From: JADCGM01 sp943368345
Lineage (GTDB): Bacteria; Pseudomonadota; Alphaproteobacteria; Sphingomonadales; Sphingomonadaceae
NCBI GenBank assembly: GCA_943368345.1
Contig: CALRKY020000004.1
Coordinates: 1-64,000, forward strand
Length of the DNA: 64,000 bases
Reading direction: 5' to 3'
Under the pieces are notes generated by a model that saw only the letters and a program-made list of their open reading frames with translations, did not search any database and was not told the origin of the DNA. Made by a program: the position numbers and the translations under genes. The first letter of the stretch is position 1. Each line of letters begins with the position of its first letter. Of this stretch, positions 53,093-62,691 are shown piece after piece.

Positions 53093-54445
53093 ATGTCCGA
53101 AGTTGCCCATCCGTTGCGAACCGAGTCCGGGCGTCTGCTCAATCTCGCCTGGCCGATTGCGCTGACCCAGTTGCAATGGATCATCCTGAACGTCATCGAC
53201 GTGGCGATGGTCGGGCATGCTTCGACGCTGGAACTGGCCTATTTTAGTGCCGGGCGGATGGGCAATTGGGTGGCGCTGATCGTCGGCATCGCCGCACTGT
53301 CCGGGGTGCAGGTGTTCACGGCGCGGGCCGATGGGGGAGGGGATGGGGAGGCCTGCGGCTCGGTGTTCCGTCAGGGCGTGCTGCTGGCGCTGGTGATGGG
53401 GTTCGGCATGGCAGTCCCGACGTTCTTGTTCGCGCGGGAGATGCTGGGGGCCGCCGGAGTCCCGGCCGATCTCGCTGACGGGGGCGCGATCGTACTCAAG
53501 ATCATGGCGCTGAACTTTCCCGGCGCGTTCCTGCTGGTCGCGGCCAGCCTGTATCTGGAGGGCCTCAGCCGCCCGCGCGTGGCCATGTTGACCGCGCTGC
53601 TGACCCTGCCGATCAATATCATCGCCAACGGCTTTCTGGTGTTCGGCTGGTGGGGTGCCCCACAGTTGGGAGCAGCAGGGGCAGCGCTTGGTACCTTCCT
53701 CGCCAACCTGATCGGGGTGATCGTGCTGTTGGCCTACATCCGCGTTACGCGTCCCGAGGACTGCCGAGGGTGGCGAACCGCCTGGCGGGAGGGGCGTGGG
53801 CTGCGTCGGTTTGGGTTCGCCCCCGGTCTGGCGTCGGGGCTGGAGAATGCCGGATTTGCGGTACTGATTGCACTGTCGACGCAGGTTGGGGCGGCGACCG
53901 CTGCGGCGTTTCAGGCGATGCTGTCGGTGCATGTGTTGACCATGACCCTGTCGACCGGTCTTGCCTCCGCCGCAGCGGTCAGGATCGGCAATGCCATCGG
54001 GGCCGGGGAGATTGACGAGATTGCGCGGCGCGGCTGGCTGGCGGCTGTGTTGACGGTGGGCCTGACCTTGCTGTGGGGGGTGATATATGTGATGTTTGCC
54101 CCGCAACTTGCCGCCCCGTCCTCCCCCTATCCAGAGGTCATCACCGCAACAGTGGTGATGCTCGGCATGATGGCCTGGTTCCTCTGGGCCGACGGCGTGC
54201 AGATGGTGATGGTGTTCAGCCTGCGCGCTGCGGGTGATCAGGTCGCCGCGGGCGTCATTCAGGTCACCAGCTATTTCGCGGTGATGAGTGTGGCGGGCGC
54301 ATTGTTGGTCGGGCCGATGGGCGGGGCCGGATTGGCGCTGGCGATGGGCCTTGGTCTGGCGACAGCGGCGGTCGCAGGCGCAGCGCGCTTTGCCTGGATT
54401 ACGCGAAAACACTCCGGTTTGCTGGCTCGCCTGCGGCTACAGTGA
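53093..54445 (+). CDS. MATE family efflux transporter
   Basis: 450 residues with 12 predicted membrane helices. LAWPIALTQLQWIILNVIDVAMVGH at the N-terminus, and APGLASGLENAGF, are typical of NorM-like MATE exporters. It should export cationic drugs or metabolites using Na+ or H+. The last 47 bp overlap the end of the convergent thiolase-like gene. Confidence 0.92.
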   Translation: MSEVAHPLRTESGRLLNLAWPIALTQLQWIILNVIDVAMVGHASTLELAYFSAGRMGNWVALIVGIAALSGVQVFTARADGGGDGEACGSVFRQGVLLALVMGFGMAVPTFLFAREMLGAAGVPADLADGGAIVLKIMALNFPGAFLLVAASLYLEGLSRPRVAMLTALLTLPINIIANGFLVFGWWGAPQLGAAGAALGTFLANLIGVIVLLAYIRVTRPEDCRGWRTAWREGRGLRRFGFAPGLASGLENAGFAVLIALSTQVGAATAAAFQAMLSVHVLTMTLSTGLASAAAVRIGNAIGAGEIDEIARRGWLAAVLTVGLTLLWGVIYVMFAPQLAAPSSPYPEVITATVVMLGMMAWFLWADGVQMVMVFSLRAAGDQVAAGVIQVTSYFAVMSVAGALLVGPMGGAGLALAMGLGLATAAVAGAARFAWITRKHSGLLARLRLQ

Positions 54446-55913
54446 TCCGCCGTCCGATCACCGGCTTGTCGATCAGCGCGTCCAGCCCGTCCTGCATCTG
54501 CGACAGGAAACGCTGACCAGAGTCGAGCCTGCCGATGACGATGGCAAAGGCCGGACGGCCCTTGTCGTGAATGACCGTGAAAGTTTCGACCGTGCCGCTG
54601 CCGTTTGGCTTCTCGACCAGCGGTGGGGAGGGGAGGGCATCGACCTCGGCCTGATAGATCGCCGGATCGCTGCGGCCATTATAGCCGGGCGTGGTGGTAT
54701 AGACCCCGAAACTATGTTTGGTCAGATAGCCGCCATTGGCAAAAACAAAGGTCGTGCTGCCCGGCGCGGCGCGGCACCGGCTAACGGCCTCGGCGATGCC
54801 GTGGGTGCTGTAATTGTTGCCCGGCCCACCGAAATAAGGAAGGCCGCCGGTGAGGGTCAGCCCGCGCGGATCGTCATGCGCCAAACCGATGGCATCGGCG
54901 GCGATTGCCACCGCGCTCGGGAAGCAGGAGTAGAGTTCGATATGATCAAGGCTGGCGGTACTTCGTCCGGCCTGACGGAGGGCATGGGTGGCACCAATTC
55001 CGATCGCTGGTGACGACCAGTAATTGACCCGGTCGGAAACCAGATAGGTTTCATGCGTGTCGGCGCTGCCGTGCAGATAGACCCGCCGGTGCTGCGGTAC
55101 ACCGAGCCGGTCGGCAGCTTCGGTTGACATTAGCAGCAGAGCGGCGGCCTGATCGACGAACAGGTTGGAATTCAGATATTTCGTATAGGGGTAGCCGATA
55201 TAGCGATTGTCCTCGGTCGGGGTGATCAAGTCCTCGACGCTGCGGGCGATGGGCAGGGAGGCATAGGGGTTGGCCTCCGCCACCTTGGTGAACGGCTGCA
55301 TCAACTCCCCGATCGCGGTCCGGTGCGCCAATGGCGAGCGGCCATAATGCGCGCCAAGCGCATTTTCGAACAGCGGATAGACGCTGACCGGCAGGGCGAT
55401 GCCGTGCGCCAGTTCGTGCCGGGAAATCAGCGACGGTTCCTTGTCCGGCGCGGCGGGGGGTGGACCCGAATCCTCTCCCCATTCCAAGTTGATCCCGGCT
55501 TTTTGCGCCCGCGCTTGCGTTCGGAGCGGCTCGCAACCGGCGATCAGCGCAACCTTTGCCTCGCCGCGCGCGATGCGATCAGCCAGCTGGTTGACCATCA
55601 TCTGCGGGCTGTTGCCGCCAACAGCGGGGTAGATGAGAGTCTCCGGTTTGGCACCAATACGGTTGGCAAGGCTGCGCGGCAGGTTGGTATAATGGCCGAA
55701 CGGCGACCGGAAAGCGGGGCCGCTGTCGGCGAACATCCGGATCACCGCCACCGTATCGATGGCTGCCGCCACGTCATGCCCAGCCGAGTCTGTCACGGCC
55801 CCGTTTGCAACCGTCGCCAGCATCTCGGCGGGGGGCAGGGCCTCCAGCACATTGTCCACCCGGCCGTTATACTGGGCGACGCCAACCAGAACGGGGGTGC
55901 GCGGATCGATCAT
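54399..55913 (-). CDS. Thiolase-like protein with additional C-terminal OB domain (TLP1 type)
   Basis: 504 residues. The thiolase body has RTPVLVGVAQYNGR, AGCEPLRTQ, and the C-terminal-half motif HIELYSCFPSAVAIA with a cysteine near the active centre. After about residue 410 a second domain (VETFTVIHDKGRPAFAIVIGRL) resembles the OB-fold extension of type-1 thiolase-like proteins. The N-terminal nucleophile motif of a classical thiolase is not obvious, so condensing versus cleavage activity is open. It lies next to an acyl-CoA dehydrogenase gene, suggesting a fatty or dicarboxylic acid route. Confidence 0.88.
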   Translation of the reverse strand: MIDPRTPVLVGVAQYNGRVDNVLEALPPAEMLATVANGAVTDSAGHDVAAAIDTVAVIRMFADSGPAFRSPFGHYTNLPRSLANRIGAKPETLIYPAVGGNSPQMMVNQLADRIARGEAKVALIAGCEPLRTQARAQKAGINLEWGEDSGPPPAAPDKEPSLISRHELAHGIALPVSVYPLFENALGAHYGRSPLAHRTAIGELMQPFTKVAEANPYASLPIARSVEDLITPTEDNRYIGYPYTKYLNSNLFVDQAAALLLMSTEAADRLGVPQHRRVYLHGSADTHETYLVSDRVNYWSSPAIGIGATHALRQAGRSTASLDHIELYSCFPSAVAIAADAIGLAHDDPRGLTLTGGLPYFGGPGNNYSTHGIAEAVSRCRAAPGSTTFVFANGGYLTKHSFGVYTTTPGYNGRSDPAIYQAEVDALPSPPLVEKPNGSGTVETFTVIHDKGRPAFAIVIGRLDSGQRFLSQMQDGLDALIDKPVIGRRITVAAGEPANRSVFA

Positions 55914-55930
55914 CAGACCTCGGGAAAATG

Positions 55931-55952
55931 CCCCTCCCGGTCAAGGGAGGGG
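55931..55952. repeat. CCCTCCC palindrome between the TLP1 and ACAD genes
   Basis: CCCCTCCC-GGTCAA-GGGAGGGG is an 8-bp perfect stem with a 6-base loop, in the 47-bp gap between two minus-strand genes. It resembles the repeat arms at 9138 and the hairpin at 10481, and may reduce read-through. Confidence 0.5.
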
Positions 55953-55960
55953 GTGATGGA

Positions 55961-57256
55961 TCAACGGATGCCGGGGACTTCGCGGGCGGCTTCGGCCTCA
56001 GAGGCAGCGCGCATGGAATTGCCGGCATATTTGCCATATTCCATCCGGGCGATGGTCCGGTTGTGAACCTCGTCCGGACCGTCGGCGAGGCGCAGGGTGC
56101 GGATACCGGCATAGGATTTGGCCAGACCGAAATCTTGGCTGACACCGCCGCCACCATGTGCCTGAATCGCGTCGTCGATGACCTTCAGCGCGATTTTCGG
56201 CGCGGCGACCTTGATCATCGCGATTTCGAGCCGGGCCTGTTTGTTGCCGACACGGTCCATCATGTCGGCGGCTTTCAAGGTCAGCAGCCGGGTCATCTCG
56301 ATATCGGTCCGGGCTTCGGCAATCCGCTGCTCCCAGATGCTGTGATCGGACAGGCGCTTGCCAAAGGCCTCCCGGCTGAGCAGGCGGCGGGTCATTTTCT
56401 CCAGCGCCACTTCAGCGACCCCGATGGTCCGCATGCAGTGATGGATGCGGCCCGGCCCGAGGCGGCCTTGCGCGATCTCAAACCCGCGACCCTCACCGAG
56501 TAGCAAATTGCCAACCGGCACCCGAACGTCCTTCAGGATCACCTCGGCATGGCCGTGCGGCGCATCGTCATAGCCGAACACATGCAGCATCCGGACAACC
56601 TCTATGCCCGGCGCGTCCATCGGCACCAGGATCTGCGATTGCTGGAGGTGCTTGGGTGCGGTGGGGTCGGTCTTGCCCATGACGATGGCGACCTTGCAGC
56701 GCGGATCGCCAACGCCCGACGACCACCATTTGCGGCCGTTGATGACATAATGGTCGCCGTCGCGGCGGATGGAGGTTTCGATGTTGGTGGCATCGGAGGA
56801 TGCAACGGCAGGCTCGGTCATCAGGAACGCCGAGCGAATTTCGCCGTTCATCAGCGGCACCAGCCATTTCGCCTGATTTTCGGCGGTGCCATAGCGCATC
56901 AGCACTTCCTGATTGCCGGTGTCAGGAGCGGAGCAGTTGAACACCTCCGACGCCCAGCCGACGCGGCCCATCTCCTCGGACAGCGGTGCATATTCCAGGT
57001 TGGTCAGGCCGGGTCCGTCAAAGTCGAAATGATTGACCGGGACGCCGCCGTGGCTCGGCGGCATGAACAGGTTCCACAGCCCTTCCTTGCGGGCCAGCGG
57101 CTTCAGCTCCTCGATGACCGGGATAACCTTCCAGCGGTTGCCACCCTCGTTCAGCTCGCGGTCGAACCGTTCGACATTGGGATAGATGTGGCGATCCATG
57201 AACGCTTTGACGCGGCGGACATAATCTTGCGTCTTCGGGGTATATTCAAAGTTCAT
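55961..57256 (-). CDS. Acyl-CoA dehydrogenase, ACAD10/11-like
   Basis: 431 residues. MNFEYTPKTQDYVRRVKAFMDRHIYP at the N-terminus, MTEPAVASSDATNIETSI, and the C-terminal LRLADGPDEVHNRTIARME match the ACAD10/11 branch rather than straight-chain enzymes. In that branch Asp/Glu of GPDEVH sits where other ACADs carry the catalytic Glu. ATG 57256 is taken; a longer frame reaches into the zinc-ribbon gene. Transcribed before the TLP1 gene, with which it may form a two-gene degradation unit. Confidence 0.92.
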   Translation of the reverse strand: MNFEYTPKTQDYVRRVKAFMDRHIYPNVERFDRELNEGGNRWKVIPVIEELKPLARKEGLWNLFMPPSHGGVPVNHFDFDGPGLTNLEYAPLSEEMGRVGWASEVFNCSAPDTGNQEVLMRYGTAENQAKWLVPLMNGEIRSAFLMTEPAVASSDATNIETSIRRDGDHYVINGRKWWSSGVGDPRCKVAIVMGKTDPTAPKHLQQSQILVPMDAPGIEVVRMLHVFGYDDAPHGHAEVILKDVRVPVGNLLLGEGRGFEIAQGRLGPGRIHHCMRTIGVAEVALEKMTRRLLSREAFGKRLSDHSIWEQRIAEARTDIEMTRLLTLKAADMMDRVGNKQARLEIAMIKVAAPKIALKVIDDAIQAHGGGGVSQDFGLAKSYAGIRTLRLADGPDEVHNRTIARMEYGKYAGNSMRAASEAEAAREVPGIR

Positions 57257-57329
57257 GGGACTTGCTCCTTGGGTTCGCTGATGCTGCGTCGCGGCGCACC
57301 ATAAGGGCCAGCCGCACAATCCAATCCTG

Positions 57330-57977
57330 TTATTTGCGGCGGGTATCGGCAAAAATGATGCGGACCTGCCTCGCCGAGGTCGGCACACCGATGGCGGCGG
57401 TATCAAAGGTGATGGTTGCGCCCGACGGCACCGCACTGACCGGCGGCGGCGATGTCCATTTGGCCAGCAGCGCGCCCCCGGCATCCCGAACTTCGGCCTC
57501 CAGCGGTGGAGCAGTGAGGGTCACGAGGGTTGGATTGGATAGCTTTCCGGCAAATGTGATGACGGTACGCCCATCGAGCACCCGGCCCCAGATTGGTTCA
57601 TGCAGTTCAAGCGTCAGTGCCGATCCCGGCATAGCGGGGTCAAGGCTTTGCCCCAGGTCAAGTCCGGGAATCCCGCCGGGTCGGAGCGCCAATAGCAGCA
57701 GGACCAGGCCCACGGCCAAACCGCCCAAGGCCAGGTTGCCGATCAGATCCGACGGCGCGTCACGGGCCGGGCGTGCCGACAGATTGGACCGCATCGGATG
57801 CGGTGCCGGCTGAGGTTCGGGCTGTGGCGGAGGTGGCGGCAGTTCCGGCTCAGGCTCCGGCGCGGCCTGATGCCAGGCGGTCTTGCACGATGCGCACCGC
57901 ACGGTCCGGCCAGCTGCCGGGACCGCATCGTCGGCGATCCGGTAGCGTCTGGTGCAGTTCGGGCACTCGATGATCAT
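57330..57977 (-). CDS. MJ0042-type zinc-ribbon membrane protein
   Basis: 215 residues. An N-terminal zinc ribbon (MIIECPNCTRRYRI, then VRCASCKTAWH) is followed by a long Pro/Glu-rich linker, one membrane helix (LALGGLAVGLVLLLLALRP) and a C-terminal beta-rich domain. This zinc-ribbon/TM layout next to ftsE recurs in alphaproteobacteria. Function unknown. It is divergent from ftsE, with 90 bp between them. Confidence 0.85.
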   Translation of the reverse strand: MIIECPNCTRRYRIADDAVPAAGRTVRCASCKTAWHQAAPEPEPELPPPPPQPEPQPAPHPMRSNLSARPARDAPSDLIGNLALGGLAVGLVLLLLALRPGGIPGLDLGQSLDPAMPGSALTLELHEPIWGRVLDGRTVITFAGKLSNPTLVTLTAPPLEAEVRDAGGALLAKWTSPPPVSAVPSGATITFDTAAIGVPTSARQVRIIFADTRRK

Positions 57978-58067
57978 CTGTCAGCGGTAGCTTGAGCCGG
58001 AAGCGGATGGCAAGACTTTGCGCACCGCCCGCTTGTTCGCTTGGCACCTGCATGGCACTAACCCGCT

Positions 58068-58790
58068 GTGACCAGCATCGTGCGATTTGAAAATGTCGGC
58101 CTGCGCTACGGCACAGGGGCCGAAGTGTTGCGCGATCTGTCGTTCGGGCTCGAGTCGGGCAGCCTGCACGTGCTGCTGGGGGCGAGCGGTGCCGGCAAGA
58201 CCTCGCTCCTGAAACTCCTCTATCTCGCCCAGTTGCCAACGCGTGGTCGGTTGACGCTGTTTGGCAGCGAAGTCGGGGAAACCGACCGCAACGCCAGACC
58301 CGCGCTCCGTCGGCGGATCGGTGTGGTGTTTCAGGATTTCCGACTGGTCCCGCACCTGTCGACCTTCGAAAATGTCGCGCTGCCGCTGCGGCTGGCCGGG
58401 GCACCGGAAAGCGATGTCCGGGACAATGTCGAGGAAATGCTGAAATGGGTTGATCTGTCGGCGCGGCGGGATGCGCGACCGGCGACCCTGTCGGGCGGAG
58501 AGCAGCAGCGGGTGGCGATTGCGCGCGCCGTGATCGGGCGTCCGCAATTGCTTGTCGCTGATGAACCCACTGGCAATGTCGATTCGGACATGTCGGCCCG
58601 GCTGCTGCACCTGTTTCAGGAGCTCAACAAACTGGGGACGACGATTGTCATCGCCACCCACGACGTCAATCTGGCGTTCGGCCTGGCCGGGGCAAAGCAA
58701 TTGCGTCTGGAACGCGGCAGTCTGGTTGATCCGACCGGGGCGCTTCGCCATCCTCCACAACCGTTCCGGTCATTGAAGGCGCAGCCATGA
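58068..58790 (+). CDS. ftsE: Cell division ATP-binding protein FtsE
   Basis: 240-residue ABC ATPase. Walker A GASGAGKTS, signature LSGGEQQRVAIARA, Walker B LLVADEPTGNVD. With FtsX it regulates peptidoglycan hydrolases at the septum. The start is GTG 58068. The stop overlaps the ftsX start (ATGA). Confidence 0.96.
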   Translation: MTSIVRFENVGLRYGTGAEVLRDLSFGLESGSLHVLLGASGAGKTSLLKLLYLAQLPTRGRLTLFGSEVGETDRNARPALRRRIGVVFQDFRLVPHLSTFENVALPLRLAGAPESDVRDNVEEMLKWVDLSARRDARPATLSGGEQQRVAIARAVIGRPQLLVADEPTGNVDSDMSARLLHLFQELNKLGTTIVIATHDVNLAFGLAGAKQLRLERGSLVDPTGALRHPPQPFRSLKAQP

Positions 58791-59647
58791 TGCGCTTTTT
58801 CCGCCCCTCCGGCGTCCGCTACCGGTTTTTGCCGTCCGACCGGGTTGGCCTGCTGCCCTGGCTGGTCGCGGCGCTGAGTTTTGTCGCCGGATTGGCGCTG
58901 GTCGGCGCCTTGGCGCTGGAGGGCGCGGCATCGCAGGTGCAGGACAGTTCACAGGGTCGCGCCACGGTGCAGATTGTTACCTCGGACCCGGTGCAACGGG
59001 TCAATCAGACCATATCCGCCCTGACCCTTTTGCAGCAGGACACAGCGGTGATCGGGGCCCGGGAATTGCCACGGTCCGAAATCGAATCGCTGCTGCGACC
59101 CTGGCTCGGGCCGGGCGTGACCACCGGCAACCTGCCACTGCCCGGCATGATCGATATCGAACTGAAGGACGGCGGGGCGGTTGCCACGCTGGAAACCCGG
59201 CTGCGGACGGTGGCCCCGGCGGCCCGCCTTGACGTGCACAGCGATTGGCTTGGATCAACCGAACGAACCCTGCGGGCACTGCAGGGGGTAAGCCTGATGA
59301 TCGTCGCGCTGATCAGTGTCGCCGCCTCGGCGATGGTCGCGCTGGCGGTAAGGGCGTCCCTGGACGGCGCGCGCCCGATTGTTGAATTGCTGCACGGCAT
59401 GGGGGCGGAAGACGCCGACGTCGCGGTTATATTCGAACATCGCTCGGCATGGCAGGCGCTGACCGGCGGCGCGCTGGGATGCGCTGTGGCAGCACTGGCG
59501 GCGTTCGCACTCAGCAGCGGCAGGACTGGCCTCACCATTTCCTGGACCGCCTGGGTTGCCCTCGGGGCGTTGCCGTTGGTGATCGGGTTGCTCGCCGGGG
59601 TCGCCGCCCGGTTCAGCGTTCGCGCAGCGCTGAGGGCCATGCCGTGA
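58787..59647 (+). CDS. ftsX: Cell division protein FtsX
   Basis: 286 residues with four membrane helices: one at about 25-45, a periplasmic loop of about 120 residues, then three near the C-terminus. It is the membrane partner of FtsE. The stop overlaps the start of the YdcF gene (GTGA). A second in-frame ATG follows directly (MM). Confidence 0.95.
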   Translation: MMRFFRPSGVRYRFLPSDRVGLLPWLVAALSFVAGLALVGALALEGAASQVQDSSQGRATVQIVTSDPVQRVNQTISALTLLQQDTAVIGARELPRSEIESLLRPWLGPGVTTGNLPLPGMIDIELKDGGAVATLETRLRTVAPAARLDVHSDWLGSTERTLRALQGVSLMIVALISVAASAMVALAVRASLDGARPIVELLHGMGAEDADVAVIFEHRSAWQALTGGALGCAVAALAAFALSSGRTGLTISWTAWVALGALPLVIGLLAGVAARFSVRAALRAMP

Positions 59648-60195
59648 TCCGCTGGTTGGGGCGCTTGATCGGGCTTGCCATCATGCTGGCGGTGCTGACG
59701 CTGTTTTGGTTCGGCTGGTGGTGGCTCAGTTTGCCGGGTCCGGCACCGCAGGCCCTCAAAACAGATGCCATTGTGGTGTTGACCGGCGGTCCGGGACGAC
59801 TGGCGCGCGGGGTGGCATTGATGCAATCGGGGGCGGCCCAGCGCATGCTGGTGTCGGGTGTTGATCCAACCGTGACCCCGTCCGAACTGGCCGCTCTGGC
59901 CAAGGCGCCGAAGGCCCTGTTCGCCTGTTGTGTCGACCTTGGGCATGAAGCGGTGGACACCCGCTCCAATGCCGCGGAGACCGTGGCGTGGATGCGGCAG
60001 CGACGGTTCAAATCGCTGCGGCTGGTGACCGCGGCGGATCATATGAGCCGGGCCAAGTTGGAACTTGAAGGGGAATTGGACCCAGGAATGGCGATCCTTG
60101 CTGATGCGGTTCCCCGGGACCGCCCGCCTGCTGATCTTGCCCGTGAATTCGGCAAATATGTCCTGCGCCTGATGGCGCGGCAGTTGGGAATCTGA
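59644..60195 (+). CDS. YdcF family protein (DUF218)
   Basis: 183 residues: one N-terminal membrane helix (LGRLIGLAIMLAVLTLFWFGWW), then the DUF218 domain with DAIVVLTGGPGRLARGVALM, and TRSNAAETVAWMRQR. The family includes SanA/ElyC envelope factors. GTG 59644 couples it to ftsX. It is one of five linked genes running from ftsE to DUF2125. Confidence 0.9.
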   Translation: MIRWLGRLIGLAIMLAVLTLFWFGWWWLSLPGPAPQALKTDAIVVLTGGPGRLARGVALMQSGAAQRMLVSGVDPTVTPSELAALAKAPKALFACCVDLGHEAVDTRSNAAETVAWMRQRRFKSLRLVTAADHMSRAKLELEGELDPGMAILADAVPRDRPPADLAREFGKYVLRLMARQLGI

Positions 60196-60198
60196 CCC

Positions 60199-60888
60199 GT
60201 GTCGCTGCTGCGGTCGCTCCTCTACACGCTGCTGTTCTACGCCGGGTCGACGCCCATCGTGGTGATCGGGGCGCTGATCAGTCTGGTCTGGCCGCCGGCC
60301 ATTCAGCGCACCGCGCGGATGTGGGCGGACTATGTGTGGTGGCTGACCCATAATATCTTGCGGATCAAGGTGGTGATCCGGGGCGTGGTGCCACAGCATG
60401 CGGTCATCGTCGCGGCCAAGCACCAGTCGGCCTTCGAGACCATGGCGACGCTGCATATCTGGGACAACCCAGCGGTGGCGATGAAGGCAGAGCTGATGCG
60501 GTTTCCGGTCTGGGGCTATCTGGCGCGGCGTCACGGGTCGATTCCCGTCGATCGGGAGGCCTCGACCCGGGCCATGCGGGAGATGATGCGCGCCTCGGAG
60601 GCTGCGGTTGCCCAGGGGCGCCCGATCATCATTTTTCCCGAAGGCACCCGGATACCGGTCGGCGAAGCACCACCGCTGAAGCCCGGTGTAGCCGGGATTT
60701 ATCGCTTGCTGAAGCTCCCGGTTGTTCCCGTTGCCCTTGATGCGGGAACACTTTGGCCGGCCGGATCTTTCATCAAGCGACCCGGCACGATCACCCTGTC
60801 CATCGGGGCGGAAATTCCAGCCGGTTTGAAGCGGGACGCGCTGTTGTTACGCCTGCATGCCGCGATCAACCAGGACCCGACGGCGTGA
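60199..60888 (+). CDS. plsC: 1-acyl-sn-glycerol-3-phosphate acyltransferase
   Basis: 229 residues with an N-terminal membrane helix. The acyltransferase motifs are AAKHQSAFET (HX4E rather than the usual HX4D) and FPEGTRIPVG. It adds the second acyl chain to make phosphatidic acid. The start is GTG, 3 bp after the YdcF gene. The stop overlaps the next gene (GTGA). Confidence 0.93.
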   Translation: MSLLRSLLYTLLFYAGSTPIVVIGALISLVWPPAIQRTARMWADYVWWLTHNILRIKVVIRGVVPQHAVIVAAKHQSAFETMATLHIWDNPAVAMKAELMRFPVWGYLARRHGSIPVDREASTRAMREMMRASEAAVAQGRPIIIFPEGTRIPVGEAPPLKPGVAGIYRLLKLPVVPVALDAGTLWPAGSFIKRPGTITLSIGAEIPAGLKRDALLLRLHAAINQDPTA

Positions 60889-61838
60889 AGCGGCCGCCGC
60901 TCTGGACCACATTAGTCCCATTGGTTGTTGCAGGGGCCGGCTATTATAACTGGTGGAGCTTGCAACGGGATGCGTTTGTCGGGGAGGTCGCAGCGATTGT
61001 CGGTGCTGGTGGGGCGGGGGGTGGTTTCCCCTACCGGATCGAAACCAGCCTGACGAAACCCGCCCTGTCGTTTGACAGGGCGGGGGTCGTGGCAAACCTG
61101 CGCGCCGACCGGATAGTGCTGAACCGTCAGCCGCTGCGGGATGGACCGGTGGTCGGCCAGATGTTGCAGCCGCGCGTCATGCTCGGCGTCCCGGCGATTG
61201 TCGGTGCGCGGCTGGAAATCGAAGCCGGGTCCGCCGCGTCGTCGCTGAGGATGACGGTGGGACATATCGCGCGATTTTCGACCGTTTTTGATGCTGCACA
61301 CCTGCGCCTTGCCGGTCTGGCGGCACCGGTCCGGGCCGACAGTTTTGAGGTGCATCTCCGGGAGACGCCAACGCTGGCCACTGTGGCCTCTAAGCCGAAA
61401 TTCCCAGTGCAGGACGAACTGGTGCTGGCCGCGACGGCGCTGCGTTACGGGACCGGCGACCCGCTGCGGTTTGCCGCGAGCATCGATCTGACGGCGGCGA
61501 AGCCGGTGCGGAGCCTGGCGCGCTGGCAGGCAGGTGGCACGTTGGAGGTGCGGCGCTTCCAATTGGCTGACAAAACCGGCGAAGTCCTGAATCTCACGGC
61601 AACCGGCAGTCCGGGCCGGGATGGGGATTTGCTGTTTGCCGGAACCATTGACACCGTCTGTCCGGCGACCGTCGAAGCGTTGTTCAAGGGTGAGGCGGCG
61701 GTACCCGAGCGGCGGGCCCGCCGGTCGATCCGCTATACCTTTGTCGGCAGGCTGGGTCAGATAAAACTGACACCGATTGGGGTCAGTCGTGCTCCCGTCC
61801 GAAATCAGGAACCGCTGTGTCCTGTCCTGCGTCGATGA
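60885..61838 (+). CDS. DUF2125 family protein
   Basis: 317 residues. An N-terminal membrane segment (LWTTLVPLVVAGAGYYNWW) anchors a large beta-rich domain, as in DUF2125, an alphaproteobacterial family of unknown function. It is the last gene of the ftsEX-plsC run; GTG start overlaps plsC (GTGA). Its last 56 bp overlap the end of tyrA on the other strand. Confidence 0.88.
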   Translation: MKRPPLWTTLVPLVVAGAGYYNWWSLQRDAFVGEVAAIVGAGGAGGGFPYRIETSLTKPALSFDRAGVVANLRADRIVLNRQPLRDGPVVGQMLQPRVMLGVPAIVGARLEIEAGSAASSLRMTVGHIARFSTVFDAAHLRLAGLAAPVRADSFEVHLRETPTLATVASKPKFPVQDELVLAATALRYGTGDPLRFAASIDLTAAKPVRSLARWQAGGTLEVRRFQLADKTGEVLNLTATGSPGRDGDLLFAGTIDTVCPATVEALFKGEAAVPERRARRSIRYTFVGRLGQIKLTPIGVSRAPVRNQEPLCPVLRR

Positions 61839-62691
61839 TGGCGCGGCGGACGCTGCGCGACCGGCTGAACAGGTCGTGCAAAGCCTCCCCATCACCCCAG
61901 CGGATCGCCCGCTGCAGCGCCGTCAAATCCTCGTTGAAACGCTGAAGCACCTCCAGCACCGCATCGCGGTTGGTGAGGAACACATCGCGCCACATCACCG
62001 GGTCGGACGCGGCAATCCGGGTGAAATCGCGGAAACCACCGGCCGAATATTTGATGACCTCTGAATTGGTGACGCCTTCCAGATCAGAGGCGGTGCCGAC
62101 AATCGAATAGGCGATCAGATGCGGCAGATGGCTGGTGACGGCGAGGACCATGTCGTGATGCCGCGCGTCCATCACTTCGACATTGGCACCAAGGCGGGCC
62201 CAGAAACTCCGCAGCCGCTCGATGTCCGCGGGTTCGGCCGTTTCTGGCGGGGTCAGAATGCACCAGCGATTGTGGAACAGGCTGGCAAACCCGGCCTCCG
62301 GTCCACTTTTCTCGGTCCCGGCCACAGGGTGGGCAGGAATGACCGCGACGCCGGGCAGGGCCTCGGTCAGCGCGGCCAAGACGCTGCCCTTCACCGATCC
62401 GACATCGCTGACCACGACTCCGGCAGGCAGATCGGCGGCGATTTCGGCGGCAAGGGTGGCCATCGCGCCAACCGGCGTTGCAAAAATCACCAGATCGGCG
62501 TCGACGACTGCCGCACCCGCTGTGTCGGTGACATCGTCAAACAGGTCGAGCCCAACAGCCCGGGCCCGCACGTCCGCGTCAACATCGCTACCGGTCAACC
62601 TGACGGTTGGCATATGCGCCCGCACTGCCCGCGCGACCGAGGATCCGATCAGCCCGCAGCCGAGGATCGCCACCCGGGCAAACGGCAGCAT
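61783..62691 (-). CDS. tyrA: Prephenate/arogenate dehydrogenase
   Basis: 302 residues. NAD(P) fold VAILGCGLIGSSVARAV; PAHPVAGTEKSG and SHLPHLIAYSIV carry the active-site His residues. It makes 4-hydroxyphenylpyruvate or tyrosine from prephenate or arogenate. The start shares a base with the hisC stop (TGATG). It is a stand-alone enzyme, so the chorismate mutase gene at 33.8 kb supplies prephenate separately. Confidence 0.95.
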   Translation of the reverse strand: MLPFARVAILGCGLIGSSVARAVRAHMPTVRLTGSDVDADVRARAVGLDLFDDVTDTAGAAVVDADLVIFATPVGAMATLAAEIAADLPAGVVVSDVGSVKGSVLAALTEALPGVAVIPAHPVAGTEKSGPEAGFASLFHNRWCILTPPETAEPADIERLRSFWARLGANVEVMDARHHDMVLAVTSHLPHLIAYSIVGTASDLEGVTNSEVIKYSAGGFRDFTRIAASDPVMWRDVFLTNRDAVLEVLQRFNEDLTALQRAIRWGDGEALHDLFSRSRSVRRAIIDAGQDTAVPDFGREHD

